This document shows, piece after piece, positions 1 through 9,428 of a stretch of 64,000 nucleotides of DNA. The translations under genes were made by a program, and so were the position numbers. How positions within the stretch are numbered: the stretch's first letter is position 1; each line of letters begins with the position of its first letter. Below the pieces are notes generated by a model that saw only the letters and a list, made by a program, of their open reading frames with translations, was not told where the DNA came from and did not search any database. This DNA comes from Thermogemmatispora aurantia (GTDB lineage Bacteria; Chloroflexota; Ktedonobacteria; Ktedonobacterales; Ktedonobacteraceae). The DNA is taken from the NCBI RefSeq assembly GCF_008974285.1, contig NZ_BKZV01000001.1:171319-235318 (forward strand). The letters are read 5' to 3'.

Positions 1-1948
1 GTCCGATGGCGAGCTGATGACGACCTCCATCCAGCTTGCGATCCAGCTCCTCAATCTTGGCCATCACCGTGTTCACATCCATCGTCGTCTGCACATAGAT
101 CAGCATCTCATGCGGCGCATCCGCCTCGTGCACATATGTCACCTCATACATATTGTGCACCGTCGGCACCAACAACACCACTCCCACCAGCACCGTCAGC
201 ATCGCCCATCCCACCTTCCCTCTCCCTCCTACCTCCCTCGGCCTCCACTCCTGCTCCCCCTCCTCTCTCTCCTCCCTGCTCTCCCTCCATCTCCTCCATC
301 CCTCCTGCACCCACTTCAGCACCACCTGCACCGCCGGCTCTAACCCTACCCCCGCCAACAGCATCATTGGCAACGTGATGTGGATCGTCAACCACGGCAT
401 CTTCTCCGCCGCCCACGAATACAACACCAGGTTCCCCACACACCAGTACACCAGCCACAACCGCAGCCGCGTCGGCCTCAGCAGACATCGCACCATCCCT
501 ACTACCCCAAAGACCACCCCTATCTGCTCATACAACGGGATCAGCAACAGGTAGTAGTACCACGGCTGCCCTCCCCGCGCGACTTGCTGCTGTTCAAGCC
601 AGTAGTAGATACCGGCCCAGATACCATCTCCTATACCGCCTTTGATATTAGTAAAGAGGACGGTAAACAGGACCAGGAAAACCGCCCAGAAGAGTAAGAT
701 GGCAAAGAACCAGTGCGTCCAGGGCATCCTCACCAGCGTCGCCAGCACCGGCTGCTTCTCCTCATCCACCCAACGCGCCAGGCGCAGGCGCCACCCCCGG
801 CGAGCGGCCTCCACCCCCGCTTCTCCCAGAAACATCTCCCTCAGCAAAATCACCAGCACCACCAGGCCCAAAGCCACCCCCAGCCAGGGGACCACCAGCG
901 CCGTATCATCCTTCAGCACAGCCACAAATTCATCTGAAGCCTGCTGGTGAGCAGCAATATAGAAAGAGAGATTATGAAGCCAGCCTAGAAGCCACCTGGC
1001 CAGCAAAGTCCCGACGAGGACATAGGCGAACAGCAAGAGGGGCGCCCACGTCTTCGGCAGCCAGCCCGGCTCTCCTCTCACCTTCTCCCTCAGCCTCCAT
1101 CGACTCCCCAACTCCCACATCAGCACTCCTACCCCATAGCTGCCCACCACCGCTATCGTCAAAAACGTCGCCTCCTTCGTCGCATACGACAACGCCAGCC
1201 CCAACACCCCCACCAGCAGCCACCCCAGCTTCCTCTCCTGCACATACCTCACCAGCCCCACCACCAGCAGCAGCGTAAAGCATGCCATGTAGATATCTTC
1301 GCGTGCAAACCGCGAGTAGTACACCAGGCTCGGCGACACCGCCAGCAACACCGTCGCCAACCAGGCCGCTACTCTCCCCAGCGAGCGCCTCAGCAGGTAC
1401 GGCAGGCCCACCAGCACCGTCCCCAGCGTCGCCGCCAGCAGCCGCACCGTGGTCGTATTCACCCCCTGATCAGGTACTCCCACCAGCTGGGCCAGCTTGT
1501 AGACCAACGCCATCGCGTGAAACTGAAATGGTCCATGCAAGAGCGGGTCATAGTGATAACAATCGCCGAAGACGAAACAATGCTCCCAGTTTGCAAGCTG
1601 ATTCATCAGCTGCAAGGAGAAGTAGGCATGGAGACTCTCATCGTGATGCAGCGGGCGCACCCCCAGGTCCCAGAAGCGCAATACCGCCGCCACCACCAAC
1701 ACCACCCCATATGCTACCCACTCCAGAACCTGCCCACGGCTAACGGTTTTCAAGCGGCCAGCATCACCATGAGCCTGAGAGAGAGACTGGTCATCTTGAC
1801 CTGCTTCGACAGACTGCACAGCTTCTTGCGTGCTCACAGGCGTACTCTCCTGCTCCTGAGCCTCAACAGGCATCTGCTGAGACTCTGATGACGTTGCCTC
1901 GGCAAATTCTTCAGCAGGAGATCGCGCATGCTCTCCTTTCAAGTCCAA
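1..1948 (-). CDS. TIGR03663-family membrane glycosyltransferase-like protein, distal copy (partial, 3' end outside window)
   Basis: Multi-spanning membrane protein of the TIGR03663 family, which usually occurs beside TIGR03662 (YYY) proteins and resembles GT-C/mannosyltransferase enzymes. About 649 codons lie in the window and the frame is open to the left edge. I place the start at a TTG (1946-1948): AAGGAGA lies 6 nt upstream and the frame has an upstream stop. No ATG fits the frame, although an out-of-frame ATG lies nearby. The soluble, Glu/Gln-rich N-terminus differs entirely from the upstream paralogue. The sequence then becomes almost identical from the first membrane segment on, including the HHDES motif. 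Just after that motif it carries a longer loop (LMNQLANWEHCFVFGDC) in place of SLNILS. It is the fourth gene of a leftward operon. Substrate unknown; the enzyme role is inferred from the family. Confidence 0.8.
   Translation of the reverse strand, partial: MDLKGEHARSPAEEFAEATSSESQQMPVEAQEQESTPVSTQEAVQSVEAGQDDQSLSQAHGDAGRLKTVSRGQVLEWVAYGVVLVVAAVLRFWDLGVRPLHHDESLHAYFSLQLMNQLANWEHCFVFGDCYHYDPLLHGPFQFHAMALVYKLAQLVGVPDQGVNTTTVRLLAATLGTVLVGLPYLLRRSLGRVAAWLATVLLAVSPSLVYYSRFAREDIYMACFTLLLVVGLVRYVQERKLGWLLVGVLGLALSYATKEATFLTIAVVGSYGVGVLMWELGSRWRLREKVRGEPGWLPKTWAPLLLFAYVLVGTLLARWLLGWLHNLSFYIAAHQQASDEFVAVLKDDTALVVPWLGVALGLVVLVILLREMFLGEAGVEAARRGWRLRLARWVDEEKQPVLATLVRMPWTHWFFAILLFWAVFLVLFTVLFTNIKGGIGDGIWAGIYYWLEQQQVARGGQPWYYYLLLIPLYEQIGVVFGVVGMVRCLLRPTRLRLWLVYWCVGNLVLYSWAAEKMPWLTIHITLPMMLLAGVGLEPAVQVVLKWVQEGWRRWRESREEREEGEQEWRPREVGGRGKVGWAMLTVLVGVVLLVPTVHNMYEVTYVHEADAPHEMLIYVQTTMDVNTVMAKIEELDRKLDGGRHQLAIG
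3..1732. repeat. Long direct repeat, left copy
   Basis: This segment matches 2529-4228. Offset is 2526 up to about 1540 and 2496 afterwards, because of a 30-bp length difference. In the first 1.54 kb I see only three mismatches (near 347, 1283 and 1333). It lies wholly within the coding sequence of the distal TIGR03663 gene. Similarity fades right at the window edge (bases 1-2 differ) and ends abruptly near 1732. Confidence 0.95.
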
Positions 1949-2056
1949 GTGAGGTCTCCTTCCAGAGTATAGTCAAAGTTGGTACTGCCCAATTCAGCCT
2001 TTCCCGCGTCAGGCCCCGCTGTCTCCTCACTCAAGGCCCTGCCAGGTGGCCGCTGT

Positions 2057-4417
2057 CTAAGGAGCAACTCCCAGACCCTTCTTAATAAAGAGGCCCATAT
2101 CGTAAGCGCCGTCGGTCGCCCCAAAGGGCTGACGCTGCCACCACCAGGCCCAGATGCGTTCCGCTGCCAGCACTAGGTTGAAGTGCGCCCCCGGCGGCGG
2201 ATTGTCCCCATAGCTGAGCCACAGCAGCGGCCCTACTCCCCCCCAGGTTTGCTGTCCTGCACAGTTATTGTTAGCCTTGCTCGGCAGACAAGGGGGCGGT
2301 TTATAACCCTCATCCCACCACGTACGCATGTGGTACTGATGGAAGAGATAGGCCCCCGTATGCGTGGCCGTATCAGCATACTGCGTCTCGGCCAGATAGA
2401 GATTGTCACCCCCGACAATAATGACTGGGTAGCTACCAGGATTAGGGCAATCTGCAGGGTAATTATAGCAGGCATGAGGATAGTCACGCAGATACCAGAT
2501 AAAGGGCCAGATCGCGTCATTCATCACCCCGATGGCGAGCTGATGACGACCTCCATCCAGCTTGCGATCCAGCTCCTCAATCTTGGCCATCACCGTGTTC
2601 ACATCCATCGTCGTCTGCACATAGATCAGCATCTCATGCGGCGCATCCGCCTCGTGCACATATGTCACCTCATACATATTGTGCACCGTCGGCACCAACA
2701 ACACCACTCCCACCAGCACCGTCAGCATCGCCCATCCCACCTTCCCTCTCCCTCCTACCTCCCTCGGCCTCCACTCCTGCTCCCCCTCCTCTCTCTCCTC
2801 CCTGCTCTCCCTCCATCTCCTCCATCCCTCCTGCACCCACTTCAGCACCACCTGCACCGCCGGCTCTAACCCCACCCCCGCCAACAGCATCATTGGCAAC
2901 GTGATGTGGATCGTCAACCACGGCATCTTCTCCGCCGCCCACGAATACAACACCAGGTTCCCCACACACCAGTACACCAGCCACAACCGCAGCCGCGTCG
3001 GCCTCAGCAGACATCGCACCATCCCTACTACCCCAAAGACCACCCCTATCTGCTCATACAACGGGATCAGCAACAGGTAGTAGTACCACGGCTGCCCTCC
3101 CCGCGCGACTTGCTGCTGTTCAAGCCAGTAGTAGATACCGGCCCAGATACCATCTCCTATACCGCCTTTGATATTAGTAAAGAGGACGGTAAACAGGACC
3201 AGGAAAACCGCCCAGAAGAGTAAGATGGCAAAGAACCAGTGCGTCCAGGGCATCCTCACCAGCGTCGCCAGCACCGGCTGCTTCTCCTCATCCACCCAAC
3301 GCGCCAGGCGCAGGCGCCACCCCCGGCGAGCGGCCTCCACCCCCGCTTCTCCCAGAAACATCTCCCTCAGCAAAATCACCAGCACCACCAGGCCCAAAGC
3401 CACCCCCAGCCAGGGGACCACCAGCGCCGTATCATCCTTCAGCACAGCCACAAATTCATCTGAAGCCTGCTGGTGAGCAGCAATATAGAAAGAGAGATTA
3501 TGAAGCCAGCCTAGAAGCCACCTGGCCAGCAAAGTCCCGACGAGGACATAGGCGAACAGCAAGAGGGGCGCCCACGTCTTCGGCAGCCAGCCCGGCTCTC
3601 CTCTCACCTTCTCCCTCAGCCTCCATCGACTCCCCAACTCCCACATCAGCACTCCTACCCCATAGCTGCCCACCACCGCTATCGTCAAAAACGTCGCCTC
3701 CTTCGTCGCATACGACAACGCCAGCCCCAACACCCCCACCAGCAGCCACCCCAGCTTCCTCTCCTGCACATACCTCACCAGCCCCACCACCAGCAGCAGC
3801 GTAAAGCACGCCATGTAGATATCTTCGCGTGCAAACCGCGAGTAGTACACCAGGCTCGGTGACACCGCCAGCAACACCGTCGCCAACCAGGCCGCTACTC
3901 TCCCCAGCGAGCGCCTCAGCAGGTACGGCAGGCCCACCAGCACCGTCCCCAGCGTCGCCGCCAGCAGCCGCACCGTGGTCGTATTCACCCCCTGATCAGG
4001 TACTCCCACCAGCTGGGCCAGCTTGTAGACCAACGCCATCGCGTGAAACTGAAATGGTCCATGCAAGAGCGGGTCATAGTGATAACTCAAAATGTTCAGC
4101 GACAGCTGCAAGGAGAAGTAGGCATGGAGACTCTCATCGTGATGCAGCGGGCGCACCCCCAGGTCCCAGAAGCGCAATACCGCCGCCACCACCAACACCA
4201 CCCCATATGCCACCCACTCCAGAACCTGGCCGCGGGACGGCCTTCGACGGCGCAGAGCGCGTCTAGAACGCCAGTCTTTAGCCTGAGCGAAAACCTTCTC
4301 CTGCTCAAGCGAGTCTGGCTGCTCAGCCACTGCTCCAGCTAGCAGCTCACCCTGATCCGACCGACTATCTACAGGCTGATGCTCAAACCTCTTCAAATTC
4401 AAGGCCCAACTCCTCAT
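2057..4417 (-). CDS. TIGR03663-family membrane glycosyltransferase-like protein, complete copy
   Basis: A 786-residue integral membrane protein of the TIGR03663 family. Residues 1-65 are charged and cytosolic-looking. About a dozen hydrophobic segments start near residue 68. The first external loop carries HHDES (Asp94-Glu95), the position where GT-C lipid-dependent glycosyltransferases keep their catalytic acidic pair. A charged linker rich in Arg/Glu (about 540-565) precedes the last membrane segment and a C-terminal soluble domain of about 200 residues. ATG at 4417 with AAGG upstream. It follows the TIGR03662-type gene by 31 bp, consistent with one operon, and that pairing is the typical family context. 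Transfer of a sugar from a polyprenyl-phosphate donor to a surface acceptor is an inference. Confidence 0.85.
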   Translation of the reverse strand: MRSWALNLKRFEHQPVDSRSDQGELLAGAVAEQPDSLEQEKVFAQAKDWRSRRALRRRRPSRGQVLEWVAYGVVLVVAAVLRFWDLGVRPLHHDESLHAYFSLQLSLNILSYHYDPLLHGPFQFHAMALVYKLAQLVGVPDQGVNTTTVRLLAATLGTVLVGLPYLLRRSLGRVAAWLATVLLAVSPSLVYYSRFAREDIYMACFTLLLVVGLVRYVQERKLGWLLVGVLGLALSYATKEATFLTIAVVGSYGVGVLMWELGSRWRLREKVRGEPGWLPKTWAPLLLFAYVLVGTLLARWLLGWLHNLSFYIAAHQQASDEFVAVLKDDTALVVPWLGVALGLVVLVILLREMFLGEAGVEAARRGWRLRLARWVDEEKQPVLATLVRMPWTHWFFAILLFWAVFLVLFTVLFTNIKGGIGDGIWAGIYYWLEQQQVARGGQPWYYYLLLIPLYEQIGVVFGVVGMVRCLLRPTRLRLWLVYWCVGNLVLYSWAAEKMPWLTIHITLPMMLLAGVGLEPAVQVVLKWVQEGWRRWRESREEREEGEQEWRPREVGGRGKVGWAMLTVLVGVVLLVPTVHNMYEVTYVHEADAPHEMLIYVQTTMDVNTVMAKIEELDRKLDGGRHQLAIGVMNDAIWPFIWYLRDYPHACYNYPADCPNPGSYPVIIVGGDNLYLAETQYADTATHTGAYLFHQYHMRTWWDEGYKPPPCLPSKANNNCAGQQTWGGVGPLLWLSYGDNPPPGAHFNLVLAAERIWAWWWQRQPFGATDGAYDMGLFIKKGLGVAP
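2529..4228. repeat. Long direct repeat, right copy
   Basis: Partner of 3-1732, lying inside the complete TIGR03663 gene. Sequence on both sides (2057-2528 and 4229-4417) has no counterpart beside the left copy within the window. The pattern fits gene conversion or a duplication whose ends have diverged, rather than a simple fresh tandem duplication. Confidence 0.95.
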
Positions 4418-4448
4418 ACAACCTTCACCGGAAGAGCGGAGGTCATAC

Positions 4449-6830
4449 CTATGACAGCTCGACCTTATAAATTGTCACTCCTTCGGCAGAGTAGACCACC
4501 CGCAAGAATGAAGGGAAATGGCCCAAATTAATCGCCTGATATTTCGCCAACTCCAGAGGTCCCACGTAGACATACGTCACATGATAAAGAGTCAGCAGCG
4601 AGCGTACCACGTTGGCTTGAGGACTGGTATAGATCGTTGCCACATCGCTGGCTCGCCGATTAAAATCAGCAGCGTAGGCCACATTATTCAGCCAATTCAC
4701 ACGCCATTGATACTCATGGCCGACCCAGCCCATAATGGTCGGCAGGCCAGTAAAGGCCGAGATCCGAGCGTAATCGCTATAGTCCGGGCCAACCGCCTCC
4801 ACGATGACAGGATCACCGTCAACATGGGCATTGAGCCAGCGAATTGCCGCATAGTCGCCGGGATCAGTCTGGGACAGATAAGTCAGCCCATCCAGGCTAT
4901 TGCTCCGTTGTGCGAAATGGTCCGTGCGGGTATAGCTCCCTGCCACCGGATAGACCGCCCCGGCCAGCAGCAAGAGACAGAGGGCCGCCGTCCACACCAC
5001 CTGCAAACCTTCCTGCAGAAGGCGCTGTAGTGGCGCCACCATCTCCCCAGGACGCAGAGCCTCTAGAATAAAGAAGAGAGCAGCCCCACAAGCGATCGAG
5101 AGCTGAGCCCACGACTGGAAATAAAACTTAAAGACCGTATTCATACGTGGGTAGCTGTCGGCAAAGACATCGCGCAGATAGAATACCTCGCAGCCTGCTA
5201 CCAGAGCAAAAGCCAGCGAGCCAAGCAAGAGCGTAAAAGCCAGGGCCCGATCACGCAAGTGAGAGAGAACCAGCACTGCACCCACCGCCGCCAGAGCGCC
5301 TGCCGCTACAAATGTACCGCTGTTGCGCATCAGGAGCAGGGTCGCCAGGCCCAGCAAAGCGATCACCCAGAAGCTCAACCACTGAGCGCTGAAGCGCACG
5401 AGCCACTTGAGCCAGCCAGGAGCAGGGACAGCCGGGTCATCCTCCTTCTCAGTGGCAGCCTCCTCCTCAGCAAAGGCAGGTAACCTGGCCACGCTCGCCA
5501 CCAGCAGGGAGAGAAAGACGAAAGCAAACAGACCATAGATCAGAATCTCCTGGCCAGGGGACGAGCGATCAGCAGGGCCAACCACCCCGATTCCCTGAGA
5601 TGGCGATACAAAGCTTAAATAGAAAGGCAGGTAGAAGGCCAGCGAGAGAATGACCAGCGGAACTGTTGCCGCGGCAATATCTACCAGAAGTGTCCCCTGG
5701 AAACGACGCCCATGAAGCAACCACTGCTGCAGGGCAATACAGACCAGAGCCAGGCCCAGATAAGTCGGATAATCCCAACCGTTCATCGTAAAGAGCGCGC
5801 CGATCACCATCGCCGTTACGCCCAGGGTCAGCGGGAGGCGCCAGCCGCGACCAAAGATGAAGATCCCCTGACCCTCGCGCGCCAGCAAGAGATTAAAGGC
5901 TAAAGCAATGGCCAGGATAGTGAACGCCAGAGCCAGTACATGGGCATGGAAACAGGAGAGCAGAAAGCTGAAAGCGGGGAATTCATTGATCGTCTTATCA
6001 ACTACCCGTGAGGGCGCAAACCAGTCGAACTGATTGAGGTCACCGTGATCGCGCCACCACTGCTGCGTCGCGGCCAGATTGCCCAGAATCAAGCCGAGCG
6101 CCATCGTCAGGAGTCCGTAGGGTATAGCGGCCGTTAGGCGCGGGAAAGCCAAAGCTGGCGCCTCAGCGCGTCCATCATCAGGAGGAGAGCCAGCAGCGCG
6201 GACATGCTTGGCCCAAGCAATCACATTACAGGCCACGCCGAAGAGATTAACCGCCGTCAGCCCGAAAAAGATACAGATTCCAGTATTAAAAGCGATGGAA
6301 GGAGATTGTCCTAGAAGCTTTGCCAGCACCACGATCGTAAAGTGAGCGTAGTAGTAGTAGTTGATCGGGTAGCCGGCATACCACATATCATTCGGCGGCA
6401 GATGAGGGCTGCGCATAATTGCCGCAATAAAGCCCTCATCCATAAACATCTCAAAGCCGCGGATATCAGGGCCATAGGAGCGAATCCACCCGAGCAAAAA
6501 GACCATACCCAGGAAGACCAGCTCGCAACTGACCAGATAGATCGCGTTCGCACGCAGCAACTTGAAGAGCGTCGCACGCACCAACAGCAGGCCCGCAAGA
6601 GCAGGGATCAGAAGCACTACGAAGACCCCGGCAATAAAAGCGCGGCTGAACGGCCAGGACTGGACGCACATCAAAGGCAGCCATACACAGAAGGCGAAGA
6701 GCGCTAGCGCCAGGGTTTTACTAAAGGCCCAGCCGCGGTCGGGGAGATTGCGCAAGACTGTCACAGTCAGCGGCAGGCAGAGCAGGCCCAGCAGCTCCAC
6801 CAAAGCCCATATCAAGAGCAAGTCAAGCAT
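4449..6830 (-). CDS. DUF2298 / TIGR03662 (YYY) membrane protein
   Basis: A 793-residue polytopic membrane protein of the Chlor_Arch_YYY family (DUF2298), found in Chloroflexi and archaea, normally near TIGR03663 genes as here. Recognisable parts are an N-terminal membrane segment, the FEMFMDEGFIAAIMRS loop with a conserved Asp-Glu, and the tyrosine-rich NYYYYAHF stretch. Many hydrophobic segments follow, with a C-terminal soluble part containing GWVGHEYQWR. The Asp-Glu in the first loop again suggests a GT-C fold. ATG at 6830. The next gene downstream starts after 31 bp. Biochemical function is not established for the family; a role in cell-surface glycan assembly is inferred from fold and context. 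Confidence 0.85.
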   Translation of the reverse strand: MLDLLLIWALVELLGLLCLPLTVTVLRNLPDRGWAFSKTLALALFAFCVWLPLMCVQSWPFSRAFIAGVFVVLLIPALAGLLLVRATLFKLLRANAIYLVSCELVFLGMVFLLGWIRSYGPDIRGFEMFMDEGFIAAIMRSPHLPPNDMWYAGYPINYYYYAHFTIVVLAKLLGQSPSIAFNTGICIFFGLTAVNLFGVACNVIAWAKHVRAAGSPPDDGRAEAPALAFPRLTAAIPYGLLTMALGLILGNLAATQQWWRDHGDLNQFDWFAPSRVVDKTINEFPAFSFLLSCFHAHVLALAFTILAIALAFNLLLAREGQGIFIFGRGWRLPLTLGVTAMVIGALFTMNGWDYPTYLGLALVCIALQQWLLHGRRFQGTLLVDIAAATVPLVILSLAFYLPFYLSFVSPSQGIGVVGPADRSSPGQEILIYGLFAFVFLSLLVASVARLPAFAEEEAATEKEDDPAVPAPGWLKWLVRFSAQWLSFWVIALLGLATLLLMRNSGTFVAAGALAAVGAVLVLSHLRDRALAFTLLLGSLAFALVAGCEVFYLRDVFADSYPRMNTVFKFYFQSWAQLSIACGAALFFILEALRPGEMVAPLQRLLQEGLQVVWTAALCLLLLAGAVYPVAGSYTRTDHFAQRSNSLDGLTYLSQTDPGDYAAIRWLNAHVDGDPVIVEAVGPDYSDYARISAFTGLPTIMGWVGHEYQWRVNWLNNVAYAADFNRRASDVATIYTSPQANVVRSLLTLYHVTYVYVGPLELAKYQAINLGHFPSFLRVVYSAEGVTIYKVELS

Positions 6831-7139
6831 AGGAATACTCGATCAGTACCACCATAGATTTCTCAGCTCCTGAGCCACCATGTCACAGCCCCCTGTACAC
6901 ATGGGTCACCTGCCAGGCAGAAGCTCAGAAGCCATGATCAGCCCAGCCCTCATCAGCACGCCCGCGAATCGCAGCACAGAGCTGCATACCAGCAAGTGGC
7001 CAGCAGCACATCTTAGGGAGCAACTGGCTCGGAGCTACTGCCCTGCAGTACCTCCCCCATCTCCAATTACCAACGAATCTGGCGCTCATTCTGTCCCGCA
7101 AGCAGCCTCATCCTGGGAGGAAAGAGAACTCGACGCTGA
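6831..7139. other. 309-bp gap inside the leftward GT-C operon
   Basis: I see no convincing gene here. The only open frame (plus strand 6880-7143) has proline/serine-rich composition unlike a real protein and no Shine-Dalgarno site. No strong terminator or sigma-70 promoter was recognised, so whether 7140-8999 and 4449-6830 are co-transcribed is open. Confidence 0.5.
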
Positions 7140-8999
7140 CTAAGGGGCCGAGAAGGCACAACTTAGCGAACTAACAGGCTGAGGCCAGTGCACGCCAGTC
7201 ACGAGCTTCTCAAAAAGCTGCTGCGGCGTGTAAGGGTAGGGGGTATCACGCACAAAGATGCGGGCGACCGGATGATCAAAGACCGAATAGCTCTCATCAG
7301 CCCCGCTGTCATCGAGCGTAATACCAAAGAGATGCGGACGCACCACAAACTGAGCAGCTAGATGGAAGCCCAGCTGTCCACTAAATAGGAGTTGATAATA
7401 GTGAATCGTCAGCGGATAGCGTGCGGGCAGGCGCGGGATCGACTTATCGAGGCGATCAGTAGGCATCGTAATGGCATCGACAGTCGGCAAGAGCTTGGCC
7501 AGGGTACAGGCTTTCTGCGGGGTATCATCCCCATAGAGATCCAACCCTGTTTGAGGCTGGCCAGCAGCATTCAAATAGGTTGCCTGACGGTAGATGCTGG
7601 GGTCATGGCCATCGACCGGCACAGGCAACGGATCATCCCACTGCTCGTAGGTCAGCACGCTGCCCGGCGGCAAATGGGCATAGATCCAGCGTGAAGCCAT
7701 CACTCGCGTATTTGGCTCGCTATACACATTCAGCAAAGCCAGACCTTGAAAGGCCGTGCCGGCCAAAACCACTCCCACCAGCCCATAGCCGATCGCGCGC
7801 GCCAGGGGGCCGCGGCCCGCCCCGATTTTACCCTCAACCTGCCCCCTCCTATGCGTTAGCCACCGCTCCAGCCAGACCAAAATCTGCAGCAGCAGGAGTG
7901 CAGCAAGCAACGTCAGGAAAGGATAGAGCGGCAGCATATAGCGCATAAACTTGACATAGAAACTGCCTGTAATGGCTCCATAGACCACCACCCAGGAGAG
8001 CGGAACCAGCCAGGCCGAGAGCAGGCGTCGGCTGAGCAGATACCAACAGAGCCAGAGCAAGCCAGCCAGGGCGGTCAAACCCAATGTCAGACCCTGGCCC
8101 CAGAGAACCATATTCTGCAGCTCGTAAAGATAGGGGATCGTACCAGCGAACTGGCGCACGTAGGGTAGATCGATCAGGCCGCGGGCCAGGTCCCCCTGGA
8201 ATGAGACCTGCTGGATAAAGTCCCGTGCATCGAGAAAAGCATAGGGCATGGCCACAAAGAAGACCAGCACGGTTGTGACCAGCGAGAGCAGGAATAGCCC
8301 CCAGCCTTGCAGGGAGCCTTGACGCCACCACCGCAGGCCAAAAGCCAGCCCCAACGGAACGATCAGGGGAGCTGCGCTAAACTTCGTCGCCAGCGCCAGG
8401 CCATAGCCCAGGCCGGCCAGGAGTGCCCAGCGGAGCGGATGCTCACTTTTGACCAGGGCCACACAGGCCAGCACCGTGAGAGTGATGAAAAAGACCAGAA
8501 TGGTATCGACTGCGTAAAAATGTGAGAGCTGTAATTGCAGGGGGGTGAACACCACCAGGGCAGCAGCCAGCAGAGCCACAGCCCAGGCGCGAGGTCGGCC
8601 AGGCTGCTCGTCCTCCACCAACAAGAGCGCCAAGAGAGCTGTGAGCACGATCGTCCCACTATCAAAGAGGGCCGAAATCGCGCGGCCCAGCAGCGTGAGA
8701 GTGGCAAAGTTCCCCAGGGCGGGGAAGAAAGGCTTCAAGACCGCGCCCACTGCAGCCAGCAAATAAATCGGGAACGAGCCGTAAGCAAAGAACTGTGGAT
8801 TCAACGGAGAGTGAGCTGCGTCCAGGAACTGGGCCCAGCTTGTGGGCCGAGCAATCGCCACGACGTGAAAGAGAATCTCGCGCTCATCGGGATGGAAGCT
8901 ATTACCATCATCCCAATTCAGGCCATAGAGGCGAAGCGCTAAGCCAAGCACTGTCAAGGCGATCAGGGCGAGTGGACGCCAGCGAATAACAAGCTTCAC
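7140..8999 (-). CDS. ArnT/PMT-like GT-C membrane glycosyltransferase (family 39 type)
   Basis: A 619-residue polytopic protein of the dolichyl-phosphate-mannose protein mannosyltransferase/ArnT type. The first membrane segment (10-26) is followed by NWDDGNSFHPDERE, giving the Asp38-Glu39 pair characteristic of GT-C catalytic loops. Some ten further hydrophobic segments lie between 85 and 420, then a soluble C-terminal domain. GTG start at 8999 with a moderate purine-rich site (AGAGG) upstream. It is the promoter-proximal gene of the leftward cluster with the TIGR03662/TIGR03663 genes. Expected to move a sugar from a polyprenyl-phosphate donor on the outer face of the membrane. Donor and acceptor cannot be told from sequence. 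Confidence 0.8.
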   Translation of the reverse strand: MKLVIRWRPLALIALTVLGLALRLYGLNWDDGNSFHPDEREILFHVVAIARPTSWAQFLDAAHSPLNPQFFAYGSFPIYLLAAVGAVLKPFFPALGNFATLTLLGRAISALFDSGTIVLTALLALLLVEDEQPGRPRAWAVALLAAALVVFTPLQLQLSHFYAVDTILVFFITLTVLACVALVKSEHPLRWALLAGLGYGLALATKFSAAPLIVPLGLAFGLRWWRQGSLQGWGLFLLSLVTTVLVFFVAMPYAFLDARDFIQQVSFQGDLARGLIDLPYVRQFAGTIPYLYELQNMVLWGQGLTLGLTALAGLLWLCWYLLSRRLLSAWLVPLSWVVVYGAITGSFYVKFMRYMLPLYPFLTLLAALLLLQILVWLERWLTHRRGQVEGKIGAGRGPLARAIGYGLVGVVLAGTAFQGLALLNVYSEPNTRVMASRWIYAHLPPGSVLTYEQWDDPLPVPVDGHDPSIYRQATYLNAAGQPQTGLDLYGDDTPQKACTLAKLLPTVDAITMPTDRLDKSIPRLPARYPLTIHYYQLLFSGQLGFHLAAQFVVRPHLFGITLDDSGADESYSVFDHPVARIFVRDTPYPYTPQQLFEKLVTGVHWPQPVSSLSCAFSAP

Positions 9000-9100
9000 G
9001 GAGCGCCTCTGTCGTCTCTACTCTAGCAAAGATGAACCATCTATCGCCACGGCTGCCTACTACAGCAAGCTATCGTCTTTTTCCTGTGGTTGTGGCCTTT

Positions 9101-9129
9101 AGTATAGGAGGATTGCCTGCAGTGGTCAA
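9101..9129 (-). promoter_or_regulatory. Sigma-70-type promoter for the GT-C operon
   Basis: On the minus strand: TTGACC (9129-9124), 17-bp spacer, TATACT (9106-9101). Start of transcription would be near 9094, about 95 nt upstream of the GTG at 8999. Both boxes match consensus at 5 of 6 positions. Confidence 0.7.
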
Positions 9130-9321
9130 GAGAGAGGACCCGACCACAGATGGCGGGGCCGCAGAACATCGATAGCCAGCGATCAAAGCGAGAGCCTCGG
9201 GCAGCACCGGAAGCCGAGGGGAGATGCTGGTGGACATAGTCGGACTCCTTCCGCAAAATGGCAGCATCGCTGCTCTCTGTAAAGGATACCATAGCCTCGG
9301 CAGTCAGGCAACAGGCACAGC

Positions 9322-9350
9322 TTCACTCCCCGAAGATCTGAAGATATGCT
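9322..9350 (+). promoter_or_regulatory. Probable promoter for the acyl-CoA dehydrogenase gene
   Basis: TTCACT (9322-9327), 17-bp spacer, TATGCT (9345-9350). Predicted start near 9357, about 70 nt before the chosen GTG start. It lies back to back with the promoter of the GT-C operon. Confidence 0.5.
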
Positions 9351-9428
9351 ACACTGCCTATGGGAGGTTGGAGGAAGCGAAGAATCTGCCCACCCATCAC
9401 AAGCAGAGAAGCGGAAAGGAGGCCACGA

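Noticed and set aside
1..4417. Assembly artefact as explanation of the duplicated TIGR03663 segment
   Set aside because: Both copies stay in frame, have distinct N-termini with their own start sites and differ by an in-frame 30-bp change, so two real genes are more likely, though only long reads can settle it.
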